NCBI RefSeq assembly: GCF_030812855.1
Contig: NZ_JAUSTK010000005.1
Coordinates: 186,001 to 250,000 of the forward strand
Origin: Paenibacillus wynnii
GTDB lineage: Bacteria; Bacillota; Bacilli; Paenibacillales; Paenibacillaceae
DNA: 64,000 nucleotides
Direction: 5' to 3'
Shown here: positions 25,801 to 34,962 of the stretch, one piece after another
Layout: each line of letters opens with the position of its first letter
Position numbering within the stretch: position 1 is the stretch's first letter
Program-made: the position numbers and the translations under genes
The notes under the pieces: model-generated
Told to the model about the DNA's origin: nothing
What the model saw: only the letters and a program-made list of their open reading frames with translations
Database searches by the model: none

Positions 25801-26865
25801 ATGAACAAAGATCACACCAAACAGCTCACCAACCTAAAAAAGAGTGTTGCCCCTTACGAAAAATATGATCGAAAAGCGAGCATAAGACAGCTTGTGAATA
25901 CCTTGGTGCCGCTTGTGTTCTTGTGGTACGCAACTTATCTCAGCCTGTCTGTTTCCTACTGGCTTACGCTTCTGTTGGCGGTTCCGACAGCCGGGTTTGT
26001 GATCCGAACGTTTATTATTTGCCATGATTGCTGTCATGGATCGTTCTTTAAAAGTCGTAAGGCCAACGATATTATCGGCACCATTACGGGTGTCATTTCC
26101 CTAGTTCCTTATCGGCAGTGGAAGCATAGCCATTCCATTCATCATGCCGGCAGCAGCAACCTCGACAAAAGAGGAATCGGTGATATCTGGATTATGACCG
26201 TTGAGGAATATGAGGCCTCAAGTGCTTGGAAGCAACTATATTACAGGTTCTACCGTCATCCGTTGGTGATTTTCGGGATCGGACCGATTGCAGTCTTTGT
26301 GGTTCAATACCGGTTTAATGCCAAAGGCGCTAAACGTAAGGAACGGATGAACACCTATCTGACTAACTTCTCCATTGCTGCTGTGTACGGATTACTTACA
26401 TGGGCTATCGGCTGGCAGTCTTTTCTTCTGGTTCAGCTCCCTATTATATTTGTATCCGGTTTTCTCGGGATTTGGTTGTTCTATGTTCAGCACCAGTTCG
26501 AGGACACCTTCTTCGAGAAGGAAGAGGATTGGAGTTATGTCCAAGCGGCTGTAGAAGGAAGCTCCTACTATAAACTGCCTAAGCTGCTCCAGTGGATCAC
26601 GGGTAATATCGGATTCCACCATGTTCATCATTTGAGTCCAAAAGTACCTAATTATAATTTGGAAAAAGCACATAACGCTACACCGCCGCTGCAAAAGGCA
26701 ACGACCATCACCATCAAAACAAGCCTTAAGGCGCTGCACTACCGCTTATGGGATGAGGAGAATAAAGCTTTTATCAACTTCAAACAGCTAAAATCAAGAC
26801 TTCGCAATCCGGAACCCGCGGCTGAAGCTCTAATCATTAAGCAGCGCAGATTACAAAATGAATAG
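25801..26865 (+). CDS. des: Fatty acid desaturase (acyl-lipid desaturase, Des-like)
   Basis: 354 residues with the three histidine boxes of membrane desaturases: HDCCHGSFF at 75-79, HSHSIHHAGS at about 109-115 and GFHHVHHLSPKVPNY near 275-280, plus four to six hydrophobic segments. It introduces double bonds into membrane phospholipid acyl chains to restore fluidity in the cold, using oxygen and a di-iron centre. AAGGAGG precedes ATG 25801. desK and desR follow, the B. subtilis order. Confidence 0.9.
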   Translation: MNKDHTKQLTNLKKSVAPYEKYDRKASIRQLVNTLVPLVFLWYATYLSLSVSYWLTLLLAVPTAGFVIRTFIICHDCCHGSFFKSRKANDIIGTITGVISLVPYRQWKHSHSIHHAGSSNLDKRGIGDIWIMTVEEYEASSAWKQLYYRFYRHPLVIFGIGPIAVFVVQYRFNAKGAKRKERMNTYLTNFSIAAVYGLLTWAIGWQSFLLVQLPIIFVSGFLGIWLFYVQHQFEDTFFEKEEDWSYVQAAVEGSSYYKLPKLLQWITGNIGFHHVHHLSPKVPNYNLEKAHNATPPLQKATTITIKTSLKALHYRLWDEENKAFINFKQLKSRLRNPEPAAEALIIKQRRLQNE

Positions 26866-26903
26866 CATAAATCAGTGCAGACCATAAGCAGTAATTTATA
26901 GGG

Positions 26904-26952
26904 AGATCAAAGCCGAGCAATGCTTACCGGTTTTGATCTTCTTCTCTTTTTA
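26904..26952 (+). terminator. Terminator between des and desK
   Basis: AGATCAAA at 26904-26911 pairs with TTTTGATCT at 26931-26939 (with GCC/CCGG inside), then a T-rich run. It shows that a start codon at 26920 would lie in the terminator loop. Confidence 0.7.
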
Positions 26953-27024
26953 ATGTGGTTTACCGGATGTGGTCGGGTTTATGCTAAAATAAGGGTATCA
27001 ATCCATGGAAAAAGGATGGCGGAC

Positions 27025-28161
27025 ATGCAGAAGTGGCATCATATCTTTCACAAAAGTACGGGTCTAAGTCCTTATGTCTGGGCTGTTTTTTACATTTTGC
27101 CTTTTTACTTTATTTTTCGGTCCTCCTCCACGTATGAAGTAGTATCCGGAATTATCATGATTGCTGTTTTTTTCGTATGTTATGTGCTTTCTTTTATATC
27201 CAAAGGCTGGGTCGTTTATTTCTGGACAAGTGTACAGATTGTGGTCTCCATCGCGATGACACTGTTGTTCGGATATGTTTACTTTGCACTTTTCCTGGCT
27301 TTTTTTATTGGTAACATACAGAATCGTATTGGTTTCTTTACCCTATATTCAATACATTTGGTGACGACTATCGTTACGATAAACTATGGATTACTTTCGC
27401 GAAACCCAGTGTTCATTACCCAGCTGCCCTTCGTTCTTGTGAGTATGATTGCTGTTGTTCTGCTTCCAGTGACTACCTATAACCGCAACAATCAGGATAA
27501 GCTGCAAGGTCAGCTGGAGAATGCAAATAAGCGTATTTCGGAGTTGGTCAAGCAAGAAGAGCGTCAGCGGATTGCCCGTGATCTGCATGATACGTTGGGT
27601 CAGAAGCTCTCACTCATTGGGCTGAAAAGCGATTTGGCCGGCAAGCTGATTACCAAAAATCCGACGCAAGCGATTTCTGAGATTAATGATGTACGCCAGA
27701 CGGCAAGAAGTGCCTTGAAAGAGGTACGTGAGATGGTTACGCAGATGCGCGGTATTCGGTTGGAGGATGAGCTTCTGCGGATACGACAGCTTTTAGAGGC
27801 AGCTGAAATTGAATTCATATTAGAAGGTAACCCGAAGCTGACCAATACGTCACTTATTACTGAGAATGTCTTAAGCATGTGTATTAAAGAAGCCGTTACC
27901 AATGTGGTAAAGCACAGTAAAGCCAAGGAGTGTCAAATCATTATTGAGCCGTCCCGTACGGACCTTACGATTAAGGTGAAGGATAATGGAGCAGGAATTG
28001 CAGTTAGTAATGTATATTTTAAAGGACATGGATTGCAAGGAATGAGAGAGAGACTAGAATTTGTAAACGGCTGTATGGATATCGTTAGTGATCAGGGGAC
28101 GACCCTTGTCATTAAAGTGCCCAATGTATTTCAACAGCCCGGACAGGAGGCTAATGTATGA
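27025..28161 (+). CDS. desK: Membrane fluidity sensor histidine kinase DesK
   Basis: 378 residues from ATG 27025. The N-terminus MQKWHHIFHKSTGLSPYVW and next segment ILPFYFIFRSSST align with B. subtilis DesK. There are five hydrophobic segments to about residue 155, then a HisKA_3 domain. The phospho-acceptor falls at His188 (RIARDLHDTLGQKLSLIG), the same number as in B. subtilis DesK, which supports this start over ATG 26920. The ATPase region is VKDNGAGIAV and GHGLQGMRERLEF. It controls des through DesR. Confidence 0.88.
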   Translation: MQKWHHIFHKSTGLSPYVWAVFYILPFYFIFRSSSTYEVVSGIIMIAVFFVCYVLSFISKGWVVYFWTSVQIVVSIAMTLLFGYVYFALFLAFFIGNIQNRIGFFTLYSIHLVTTIVTINYGLLSRNPVFITQLPFVLVSMIAVVLLPVTTYNRNNQDKLQGQLENANKRISELVKQEERQRIARDLHDTLGQKLSLIGLKSDLAGKLITKNPTQAISEINDVRQTARSALKEVREMVTQMRGIRLEDELLRIRQLLEAAEIEFILEGNPKLTNTSLITENVLSMCIKEAVTNVVKHSKAKECQIIIEPSRTDLTIKVKDNGAGIAVSNVYFKGHGLQGMRERLEFVNGCMDIVSDQGTTLVIKVPNVFQQPGQEANV

Positions 28162-28763
28162 TAAAAATTGTGATTGCCGAGGATCAGCGAATGCTGCTGG
28201 GGGCATTGGCCTCGCTGCTTGATTTAGAAGAGGATATGAAGGTGGTAGGCAGGGCAAGCAACGGGGAAGAAGCCGTAATGCTGGTGCAGATCCATAAACC
28301 GGATGTATGTATCATGGACATTGAGATGCCGGCTATGAGCGGTCTTGAAGCCGCAGAGGCGATTAAGGGGTCAGGCTGTAAAGTGATGATTCTCACTACT
28401 TTTGCCCGGGCAGGTTACTTCGAACGTGCAGTAAAAGCTGGGGTTAATGCTTATCTGCTGAAAGATAGCCCGAGCGAGGAGTTGGCGCTTGCTATCCGCA
28501 ACGTAATGACCGGGCGTCGGATATATGCCCCCGAGCTTATGGATGAGGCTTATGGCGGCGGAGAATCTAATCCGCTCACACAGCGGGAGAAAGAAGTTCT
28601 CGGACTAATAGCCGACGGCAAAAATACGAAGGAAATCGCCAGTCAACTGTACATTACAACAGGAACCGTACGTAATTATATCTCTGTGATTTTGGATAAG
28701 CTTGGTGTAGGCAACCGGATTGAAGCTATTACCCGTTTTAAAGAGAAGGGCTGGTTCAAATAA
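28158..28763 (+). CDS. desR: Response regulator DesR (NarL/LuxR type)
   Basis: 201 residues. Receiver domain with phospho-aspartate D54 in CIMDIEMPAM, same numbering as B. subtilis DesR, then a LuxR helix-turn-helix (LTQREKEVLGLIADGKNTKEI, TTGTVRNYISVILDKLGV). The start overlaps the desK stop by four bases. It probably binds the palindrome at 25674-25695 and activates des. Confidence 0.88.
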   Translation: MIKIVIAEDQRMLLGALASLLDLEEDMKVVGRASNGEEAVMLVQIHKPDVCIMDIEMPAMSGLEAAEAIKGSGCKVMILTTFARAGYFERAVKAGVNAYLLKDSPSEELALAIRNVMTGRRIYAPELMDEAYGGGESNPLTQREKEVLGLIADGKNTKEIASQLYITTGTVRNYISVILDKLGVGNRIEAITRFKEKGWFK

Positions 28764-28902
28764 ACTTCATCAAAGAATAAACACTTTAAAGGTGTGCCTG
28801 ACGGTTGGTTTGTGTTATTCTTAATATTCTGCTGAATAAAATGGTAAGATAGATATATGGATGAAATACACGAATGCTGAATATTGAAGGAGAGATCGAT
28901 AT

Positions 28903-29082
28903 ATGAGTGCAAAAAGCAAGGGTGGCGGCACAGGACGCGGTACAGGCAGCAAAGGCTGGACCCGTTGGAATAAAACGGCTAAGCCTATTAAGGTCAAAAA
29001 GGGTGTGCCTGCTGGACCTGGGGCAAAGGGATCGGAATCAACAAAAGGCAGCAATTCCGGTAAGAGCGGAAACCGCATCTAA
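28903..29082 (+). CDS. Small basic Gly/Lys/Ser-rich protein, unknown
   Basis: 59 residues with AAGGAGAG nine bases before ATG 28903. Composition is extreme: glycine, lysine, serine and threonine dominate (SKGGGTGRGTGSKGWTRWNK), with no hydrophobic core. It resembles small intrinsically disordered proteins annotated as hypothetical in paenibacilli. A nucleic acid-binding role is possible but unsupported. Confidence 0.5.
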   Translation: MSAKSKGGGTGRGTGSKGWTRWNKTAKPIKVKKGVPAGPGAKGSESTKGSNSGKSGNRI

Positions 29083-29173
29083 ACCCATTTAATAAGTAAT
29101 ATGACCATTTACCATAGCTTCAACTTCCGGCATAGTGTATGTATGTGCTGGTTTTTTTATAGGAGTGTGAGAC

Positions 29174-29941
29174 ATGAGGATCGCGTTTTTGGATTCAGGG
29201 ATCGGTGGGATCACCGTTTTAAATGAGGCATTAAAGCAACTGCCTGACGAAAACTATTTGTATTTCGCAGATACCCTACATGTTCCGTACGGAACGAAAT
29301 CCATGGAAGAAGTTAATGCATGTGTTAAACAATCTGTAGACAGAATAATGAATGAGCAGGTTAAAGCACTGGTCATCGCATGTAATACAGCAACTAGTTC
29401 AGCCATATCAGAACTGAGAAACTCCTATAGTATTCCTATTATCGGGATGGAGCCTGCGGTTAAACCTGCTGTGGAAATGAACCGTACAACCGGTAAAAGA
29501 GTGCTGGTCTTTGCCACCGAACTGACTTTAAAGCAATCCAAATATACAAATCTGGTCTCGCGTGTAGATGAACAGTGCATCGTAGATTCGATGCCTTTAC
29601 CTGAGCTTGTAGAGCACTGCGAAGCACTTAACTTCGACAGGAATAATATTCAGGATTTTTTTACAACAAAACTGGCAACCTTTGACCTAGAGAACTACGG
29701 CACGATTGTACTTGGTTGCACACATTTTCCTTTCTACACCGACATCTTGAAAGAGATGCTGCCTGAGCATATTCAAGTTGTTGATGGAAATGCCGGTACC
29801 GTAAATAGATTATCCCAATTATTGCAAAGCACGGATCACATTCATACAAATAGCTCTTCAAGGGTAGAATATATGTGCTCCAGTAATGATCCGGAATACA
29901 TTAAGAAGATGAAGAGGGCAATGGAAATCCTCCGTACTTAA
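29174..29941 (+). CDS. murI: Glutamate racemase
   Basis: 255 residues. Catalytic cysteines are C70 in IACNTATSS and C182 in LGCTHFPF; the N-terminus LDSGIGGITVL holds the catalytic aspartate, and YFADTLHVPYGTKS is a family block. It makes D-glutamate for peptidoglycan in the cytoplasm. The usual GT-x-x-T-x-x-S-x-x-Y block reads FATELTLKQSKY, so this is a somewhat divergent copy, perhaps a second racemase like YrpC. Confidence 0.88.
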   Translation: MRIAFLDSGIGGITVLNEALKQLPDENYLYFADTLHVPYGTKSMEEVNACVKQSVDRIMNEQVKALVIACNTATSSAISELRNSYSIPIIGMEPAVKPAVEMNRTTGKRVLVFATELTLKQSKYTNLVSRVDEQCIVDSMPLPELVEHCEALNFDRNNIQDFFTTKLATFDLENYGTIVLGCTHFPFYTDILKEMLPEHIQVVDGNAGTVNRLSQLLQSTDHIHTNSSSRVEYMCSSNDPEYIKKMKRAMEILRT

Positions 29942-30025
29942 TCTTGACTTTCCAATGGGTGTCATTGTATTCTTAACTCAATTATTACGAAGCGAACTGC
30001 TTAATTTCATAAGGGTATACAAAAA

Positions 30026-30064
30026 CGGAGGAGCCTGTCACCAAGGGCTTCTTCTTTTTATTTT
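30026..30064 (+). terminator. Probable terminator after murI
   Basis: An imperfect stem (GGAGGAGCC with GGGCTTCTTC) is followed by TTTTTATTTT. Confidence 0.5.
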
Positions 30065-30110
30065 CAGCTATACAAAATTATCTTTTGGAAAGTGGAGGAA
30101 TTAAAACATC

Positions 30111-31391
30111 ATGGAACAGCAAGCAATCTGGGCAATAGGAATTTTTCTAGTTATTTACGCACTAATTATTTCTGAAAAGATACATCGGACCATCGTAGCC
30201 ATGATCGGCGGATTACTTATGGTTGGGTTAGGAATTGTTGATCAGGAAACGGCACTGCATCATATTGATTTCAATACACTTGGTCTACTAATCGGGATGA
30301 TGATTATTGTAAGCATAACCGCCGATACGGGACTGTTTAAATTTATTGCCATCTGGGCCGCCAAAAAGTCTAAAGGGAATCCAGTAAGCATCCTTATAGC
30401 CTTGGCGCTGATTACAGCTGTTGCTTCGGCGTTTCTGGACAACGTGACAACAGTGCTCCTTATGGTACCTGTTACCTTTAGTATCACACGTCAACTGCGC
30501 GTGCCGCCAATTCCATTTTTATTAACACAAATTATTGCCTCAAATGTCGGAGGTACAGCTACACTAATTGGTGATCCGCCAAACATTATGATTGGTAGTG
30601 CAGTTAAGGAATTAACCTTTATGTCCTTCATCAGCAACTTAGCACCCATCGCGGTAATTGTATTAATAGTCTATGTCCCTATCTTCATCCTCTTGTTTCG
30701 CAAACAAATACAAACAACGCCAGCGTTAACCAAGAGTATTATGGATATGGATGAAAAAGAGCTGATAGCGGATTCAAAATTACTTCGTAAATGTCTAGCT
30801 GTATTAGGTCTTACCATTCTTGGTTTTTTCCTTCATCAGTCTTTACACTTGGAATCAGCTACAGTGGCATTAGCCGGGGCTTTTATACTGCTTCTGCTTA
30901 CGGGTGAGCATATGATGGAAACAGCATTCACTAAAGTAGAATGGACTACCATATTTTTCTTCGTAGGACTGTTCGTTCTGGTTTCAGGTCTCGTAGAAAC
31001 AGGTGTAATCGCCAAACTAGCTGCACAAGCCATCGAATTAACTAACGGCGACCCAGTTGCGACCTCCTTGCTAATTTTATGGCTCAGTGCCATAGCATCA
31101 GCCTTCCTGGATAATATCCCATTTGTTGCAACAATGATCCCTATGATTCAAGAAATGGGCAATATGGGTGTTAGTAATCTGGAGCCTCTGTGGTGGAGCC
31201 TGGCTTTAGGAGCCTGTCTGGGGGGGAATGGATCTCTAATTGGGGCAAGCGCCAATCTTATTGTTGCTGGCATGGCAGGTAAAGAGGGGCATCCCATTAA
31301 GTTCATGAAATACCTGAAATACGGTTTTCCACTAATGATTTTATCTATTGTTATCTCGAGTTTTTACGTATACTTTAGATACTTAATGTAG
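30111..31391 (+). CDS. ArsB/NhaD (SLC13-like) ion transporter family permease
   Basis: 426 residues with about eleven hydrophobic segments and two inverted family repeats. Each repeat contains a substrate loop: SAFLDNVTTVLLMVPV with GGTATLIGDPPNIMIG, and SAFLDNIPFVATMIPM with GGNGSLIGASANLIVAG. These are hallmark blocks of the ion transporter superfamily (ArsB, NhaD, P-protein). The transported anion or sodium cannot be decided. A strong ribosome binding site lies before ATG 30111. Confidence 0.82.
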   Translation: MEQQAIWAIGIFLVIYALIISEKIHRTIVAMIGGLLMVGLGIVDQETALHHIDFNTLGLLIGMMIIVSITADTGLFKFIAIWAAKKSKGNPVSILIALALITAVASAFLDNVTTVLLMVPVTFSITRQLRVPPIPFLLTQIIASNVGGTATLIGDPPNIMIGSAVKELTFMSFISNLAPIAVIVLIVYVPIFILLFRKQIQTTPALTKSIMDMDEKELIADSKLLRKCLAVLGLTILGFFLHQSLHLESATVALAGAFILLLLTGEHMMETAFTKVEWTTIFFFVGLFVLVSGLVETGVIAKLAAQAIELTNGDPVATSLLILWLSAIASAFLDNIPFVATMIPMIQEMGNMGVSNLEPLWWSLALGACLGGNGSLIGASANLIVAGMAGKEGHPIKFMKYLKYGFPLMILSIVISSFYVYFRYLM

Positions 31392-31416
31392 GAATTAAAG
31401 GAGGCGTAGGATTAAT

Positions 31417-31695
31417 ATGGAACTAACCTATCAAATTAACAAGGATGTTATTGAGATCTCAGAAACGGTGATGGAAACGGATGTTGAATTTGAAATTCGG
31501 GTTTTGGCAGAAGATAAATGGGCGGGAATGAAGAAAATTCAAAAGTTCTTTGAGGAAGATAGAGTGTATACGGACGTATTATTTTATGCCTATGAGAATC
31601 ACCGCTTCCGTGTTATTGTTCGCAAAGATTATTATGTAGATTTTATCCTGGCGTTAATGAAATACCGCCTTGTAGAAAGTGCAGTGTGGAGTTAA
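31417..31695 (+). CDS. Conserved small protein, unknown
   Basis: 92 residues, mixed alpha/beta, with no membrane segment (VLAEDKWAGMKKIQKFFEED; HRFRVIVRKDYYVDFILALM). AAGGAGG precedes ATG 31417. It lies 25 bases behind the permease gene and ends at a terminator, so the two are probably one operon. Confidence 0.6.
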   Translation: MELTYQINKDVIEISETVMETDVEFEIRVLAEDKWAGMKKIQKFFEEDRVYTDVLFYAYENHRFRVIVRKDYYVDFILALMKYRLVESAVWS

Positions 31696-31705
31696 TCTAA
31701 ACATA

Positions 31706-31746
31706 AGTGCGTGCCGACGTAAACATCGGCACGCACTGTTTTTTGC
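31706..31746 (+). terminator. Terminator between convergent genes
   Basis: AGTGCGTGCCGA pairs perfectly with TCGGCACGCACT across an eight-base loop and is followed by GTTTTTTG. Confidence 0.88.
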
Positions 31747-31749
31747 GAG

Positions 31750-32439
31750 TCAGAGTACTTGAATTTCAATGATTCGTCCAGTGAGGGAGTGGATAAGGGT
31801 TAATGTGGTTTTGTCAGGTGTGACGTACTGTAGCTTTACGGCATAAACGAGAGGAGTTCCCGGACGTGTAGGCAGGTAATAGCTTTCCACTTCGGGTTCT
31901 TTTGCGAGTTCCCTCGGAATTAATCCCTTGGCCCTTCTAATCGCTTGTTTTTCTGAAATGGCTGCATGCATGGGCCGATGAAAGAGCTGACGTTCCAAAT
32001 TCGGATGTATGGTGCCTTCGACCTTTCGTATAACACCATCACTACTCATTTCAACGATTAACTGGTCCTTCCAGACGGGTATCTGGAACAGCAGATGCTG
32101 AAAATGAACCCTGATTACATTTGTTTTCTTCTCGACTTTGACCGCCTTTAGATCGCGACTTAGATTTTGAAGACCGTACAATGTTCTTAATTTGTTCAGA
32201 AACCCTCGTGCTATCCATTCCGGTGAATGTTTGGATGGCAATGATAATTTCCCGGTGATCAATGAGGGAGTATTAACGTTCGGGTTCCATTTTACATTCA
32301 TAGTTCCATGGCTATCTTTCTCTAATTGATTGAGAACAGAGGTGGCCTTAGGAGGCTTCTCTTGAGCGAATGTATGTGTATTTAAAGGGTTGAACAGCGA
32401 AACACCCATAACCAGGATGAGGCTGAGAATTTTATGCAT
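31750..32439 (-). CDS. Secreted protein resembling a thermolysin propeptide (FTP + PepSY), no protease domain
   Basis: 229 residues. A signal peptide ends near THTFAQ. The body resembles the FTP and PepSY modules of thermolysin-family proproteins: ARGFLNKLRTLYGLQNLSRDL, VIRVHFQHLLFQIPVWKDQL (the xxQxxxGIPVxxxxL-type block) and AISEKQAIRRAKGLI ... LVYAVKLQY ... GRIIEIQVL. The HEXXH catalytic domain that normally follows is absent. It may inhibit or chaperone a protease encoded elsewhere. Assignment rests on pattern only. Confidence 0.62.
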   Translation of the reverse strand: MHKILSLILVMGVSLFNPLNTHTFAQEKPPKATSVLNQLEKDSHGTMNVKWNPNVNTPSLITGKLSLPSKHSPEWIARGFLNKLRTLYGLQNLSRDLKAVKVEKKTNVIRVHFQHLLFQIPVWKDQLIVEMSSDGVIRKVEGTIHPNLERQLFHRPMHAAISEKQAIRRAKGLIPRELAKEPEVESYYLPTRPGTPLVYAVKLQYVTPDKTTLTLIHSLTGRIIEIQVL

Positions 32440-32530
32440 GGAATTATCCCTTCCTTTAAGGTTCTAGATTAATATTTTTCACAATCCGGGGAGGATCTAA
32501 TCAAAAGATCATAAAAAAAGGATGTGTCCT

Positions 32531-33511
32531 ATGAGAGCAGAAAAGTTAAAGCCCAGGGACGAAATTCGGGTGATTTCACCTTCAGAGAGTTTATCGATTG
32601 TAGCAGCAGAGAATATAGAACAGGCCGTAAGGCAGCTTAACAAATTCGGGTTTGAGGTTACCTTTTCAAAACACGCAAATGAAAGAGATGATTTCGATTC
32701 ATCGGCGATAGAGTCCAGAATAGAGGATTTACACGCTGCTTTTCTGGATCCGTTGGTCAAGGGTATATTAACATCCATAGGAGGATTCAATTGTAATCAG
32801 TTACTTAGAGAGATTGATTATTCGATCATCAAGAGCAATCCAAAGCGTCTATGCGGATACTCGGATATAACAGCGTTAAGCAATGCTATTTACGCAAAAA
32901 CAGGATTAATTACATACTCCGGACCCCATTTTTCAACCTTCGCCATGCGTTATGGAAATGATTATACATTGGAATATTTTCAAAAATTAATGATTGAGGA
33001 AAAAGATTTTACAATTGGTCATTCCGAGCAGTGGAGCGATGATCTGTGGTTCTTGGATCAGGAGAATCGTACCTACGAAAAAAATGAAGGCCCATACACC
33101 ATAAACAACGGGGAAGCGATGGGGACGATAATTGGCGGCAATTTGTGTACGTTAAACCTGCTGCAGGGTACCGAGTACATGCCTAGCCTGGCTAACTCCA
33201 TACTATTTTTAGAAGATGATTACGAATCCTCTCCTGCTACCTTTGAACGAGATTTGCAATCATTAATTCATCAATCGGATTTTCATAAAGTAAATGGTAT
33301 CGTTATAGGCAGATTTCAAAAAGCATCAAAGATGACCAGGGATTTACTGACAAAAATCATTAAAACCAAAAAGGAGTTAGCTGGGATTCCTGTGATTGCC
33401 GATGTGGATTTTGGACATACATCCCCTTTAATTACATTTCCAATTGGTGGGCGGGCAAAGATAAAGGCATTTGAAACGACAGAAATTATTATATCTGAAG
33501 GTCTATCGTAG
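32531..33511 (+). CDS. S66-family peptidase (LD-carboxypeptidase / MccF-like)
   Basis: 326 residues. The catalytic serine is S111 in LCGYSDITALSNAIY; the partner glutamate lies in LFLEDDYES and the histidine in DVDFGHTSPLITFPIGG. The longer insert before the glutamate (WSDDLWFLDQENR) favours the MccF-like branch, which cleaves microcin C-type peptidyl nucleotides and confers self-immunity, over housekeeping LdcA. ATG 32531 has AAAGGA eight bases upstream; ATG 32522 lacks spacing. Confidence 0.82.
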   Translation: MRAEKLKPRDEIRVISPSESLSIVAAENIEQAVRQLNKFGFEVTFSKHANERDDFDSSAIESRIEDLHAAFLDPLVKGILTSIGGFNCNQLLREIDYSIIKSNPKRLCGYSDITALSNAIYAKTGLITYSGPHFSTFAMRYGNDYTLEYFQKLMIEEKDFTIGHSEQWSDDLWFLDQENRTYEKNEGPYTINNGEAMGTIIGGNLCTLNLLQGTEYMPSLANSILFLEDDYESSPATFERDLQSLIHQSDFHKVNGIVIGRFQKASKMTRDLLTKIIKTKKELAGIPVIADVDFGHTSPLITFPIGGRAKIKAFETTEIIISEGLS

Positions 33512-33537
33512 AAAATCCGACATTATGTACACTATGA

Positions 33538-33927
33538 GAATTCCAAATATTGGATTATCCTGATTTAGAAATTAATGAGGACTTACTAAGGCTTTGGTAT
33601 GAGATGCTTGACGATAAATATATGAAGGTCATTGTTATTGAACGAAATGGCGAACTACTTTCCTCGTGTGTACTTAATATTTTGAAGAATTTGTCTAGAA
33701 ATGCTAGACCTTATGGCCTGATTGAGAATGTAGTATCGCATAAAGATTACAGGAGAGAAGGGCTTGGAAAGGCGGTTTTACAAAAGGCTATAGAGGTCGC
33801 TCAGCAACATAATTGCTACAAAGTTATGTTAATGACGAGCTCTAAACGTGAAGAAGTACTTCGGTTTTATGAGAGGGCAGGGTTTATGAAAGATCTGAAA
33901 ACGGGGTTTTTAATGAAGCTGGAATGA
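33538..33927 (+). pseudogene. GNAT acetyltransferase lacking its N-terminus
   Basis: The frame opens after a stop at 33535-33537 and has no ATG before the conserved core; TTG 33550 is the first possible start and no ribosome binding site is seen. The protein carries YGLIENVVSHKDYRREGLGK (acetyl-CoA loop) and MLMTSSKREEVLRFYERAGF but lacks about 25-30 residues of the usual first strand and helix. It may be a fragment left by a rearrangement, or a short active protein started at TTG. Confidence 0.55.
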
Positions 33928-33958
33928 GAGATTCAAATAATAAAATTCCGAGAGCAGC

Positions 33959-34002
33959 GGGAGATTACGAAGTCTAATTAGACTTTGCAATCTCCCTTAT
34001 TT
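33959..34002 (+). terminator. Terminator after the GNAT fragment
   Basis: GGGAGATT pairs with AATCTCCC, with AAGTCTAATTAGACTT inside, then TTATTT. Confidence 0.75.
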
Positions 34003-34171
34003 AATTTCCAAAATATAGAACGACTGGTATACTGAGAGTGTTCGTAATACTATTTTTCTCAACAATACATAAGGATAAACCATATGAAGTTTTAGTTAGG
34101 GGATTCCGATATCCAGAAGCATTCTTTGAGTAGAAAATGGAGGACTTAACATCGACCACAGGAGGCTTGAG

Positions 34172-34930
34172 ATGTTCGAAATTATCGATGTCAATAACGG
34201 AAATGTGGATGAAAAAGGATTTTTCTGTATGAGAAGTAAACCTAAATCAAAAGGGTATCAAAACAAACTTGCATGGCTAAAACAGAGATTTCAAGAAGAT
34301 TTGAAATTAAAGATAATAGAAGAGGATGGACAACCCAAAGGATTTATAGAATATATGCCAAGCGAAGTAGCCTGGAGAGGAATAAGCGGGAATAATTACA
34401 TGATCATTCATTGCCTTTGGATTGTGGGTAGAGGAAAGGGTAAGGGTTACGGGTCTATATTGCTTGAAGCCTGTATAAATGATGCAAGATTACAAGGGAA
34501 ATCTGGAGTGGCTATGATTACTAGTTCGGAAACGTGGTTAGCGGATAAATCATTTTTTATGCAGTTTGGTTTTGAATCTGTAGATCAAGCACCACCTTGC
34601 TTTGAATTAATCGTTAAGAGATTCGATGAGGAACCCATACCTAGATTTAATGTGGGTTGGGATGAGCGGGCTAGTGAATATATTGAGGGTATAACCATTT
34701 TAAAATCTGACCAATGCCCCTATATTGAGGATGCTGTGAAGATGATTCTTGAAGTGGCAGAAGAAAGGGCTATGCGATCACAAGTTATCGATTTGACGGA
34801 CTGTAAACAAGCACAAAGTGCTCCCTCTGCTTTTGGGGTGTTTAATGTGATTTTAAACGGTCGCGTTCTTACATATCATCCAGTTACCAAGCGAGAACTT
34901 AATAAACTACTAAATATGAGTGAAGTGTGA
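34172..34930 (+). CDS. GNAT acetyltransferase with YoaP C-terminal domain
   Basis: 252 residues. The N-terminal half is a GNAT domain (HCLWIVGRGKGKGYGSILLEACINDARLQGK). The C-terminal half has the YoaP-type redox-like module (ITILKSDQCPYIEDAVKMI). This domain pair occurs in B. subtilis YoaP. The substrate is unknown. AGGAGG precedes ATG 34172. Confidence 0.72.
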   Translation: MFEIIDVNNGNVDEKGFFCMRSKPKSKGYQNKLAWLKQRFQEDLKLKIIEEDGQPKGFIEYMPSEVAWRGISGNNYMIIHCLWIVGRGKGKGYGSILLEACINDARLQGKSGVAMITSSETWLADKSFFMQFGFESVDQAPPCFELIVKRFDEEPIPRFNVGWDERASEYIEGITILKSDQCPYIEDAVKMILEVAEERAMRSQVIDLTDCKQAQSAPSAFGVFNVILNGRVLTYHPVTKRELNKLLNMSEV

Positions 34931-34962
34931 GTTAAAAAATTAAAAATGAAGGAGATAAAAAC

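Noticed and set aside
26920..27024. Upstream start for desK
   Set aside because: It lies inside the terminator of des. Starting at 27,025 gives an N-terminus like B. subtilis DesK and puts the active histidine at residue 188.
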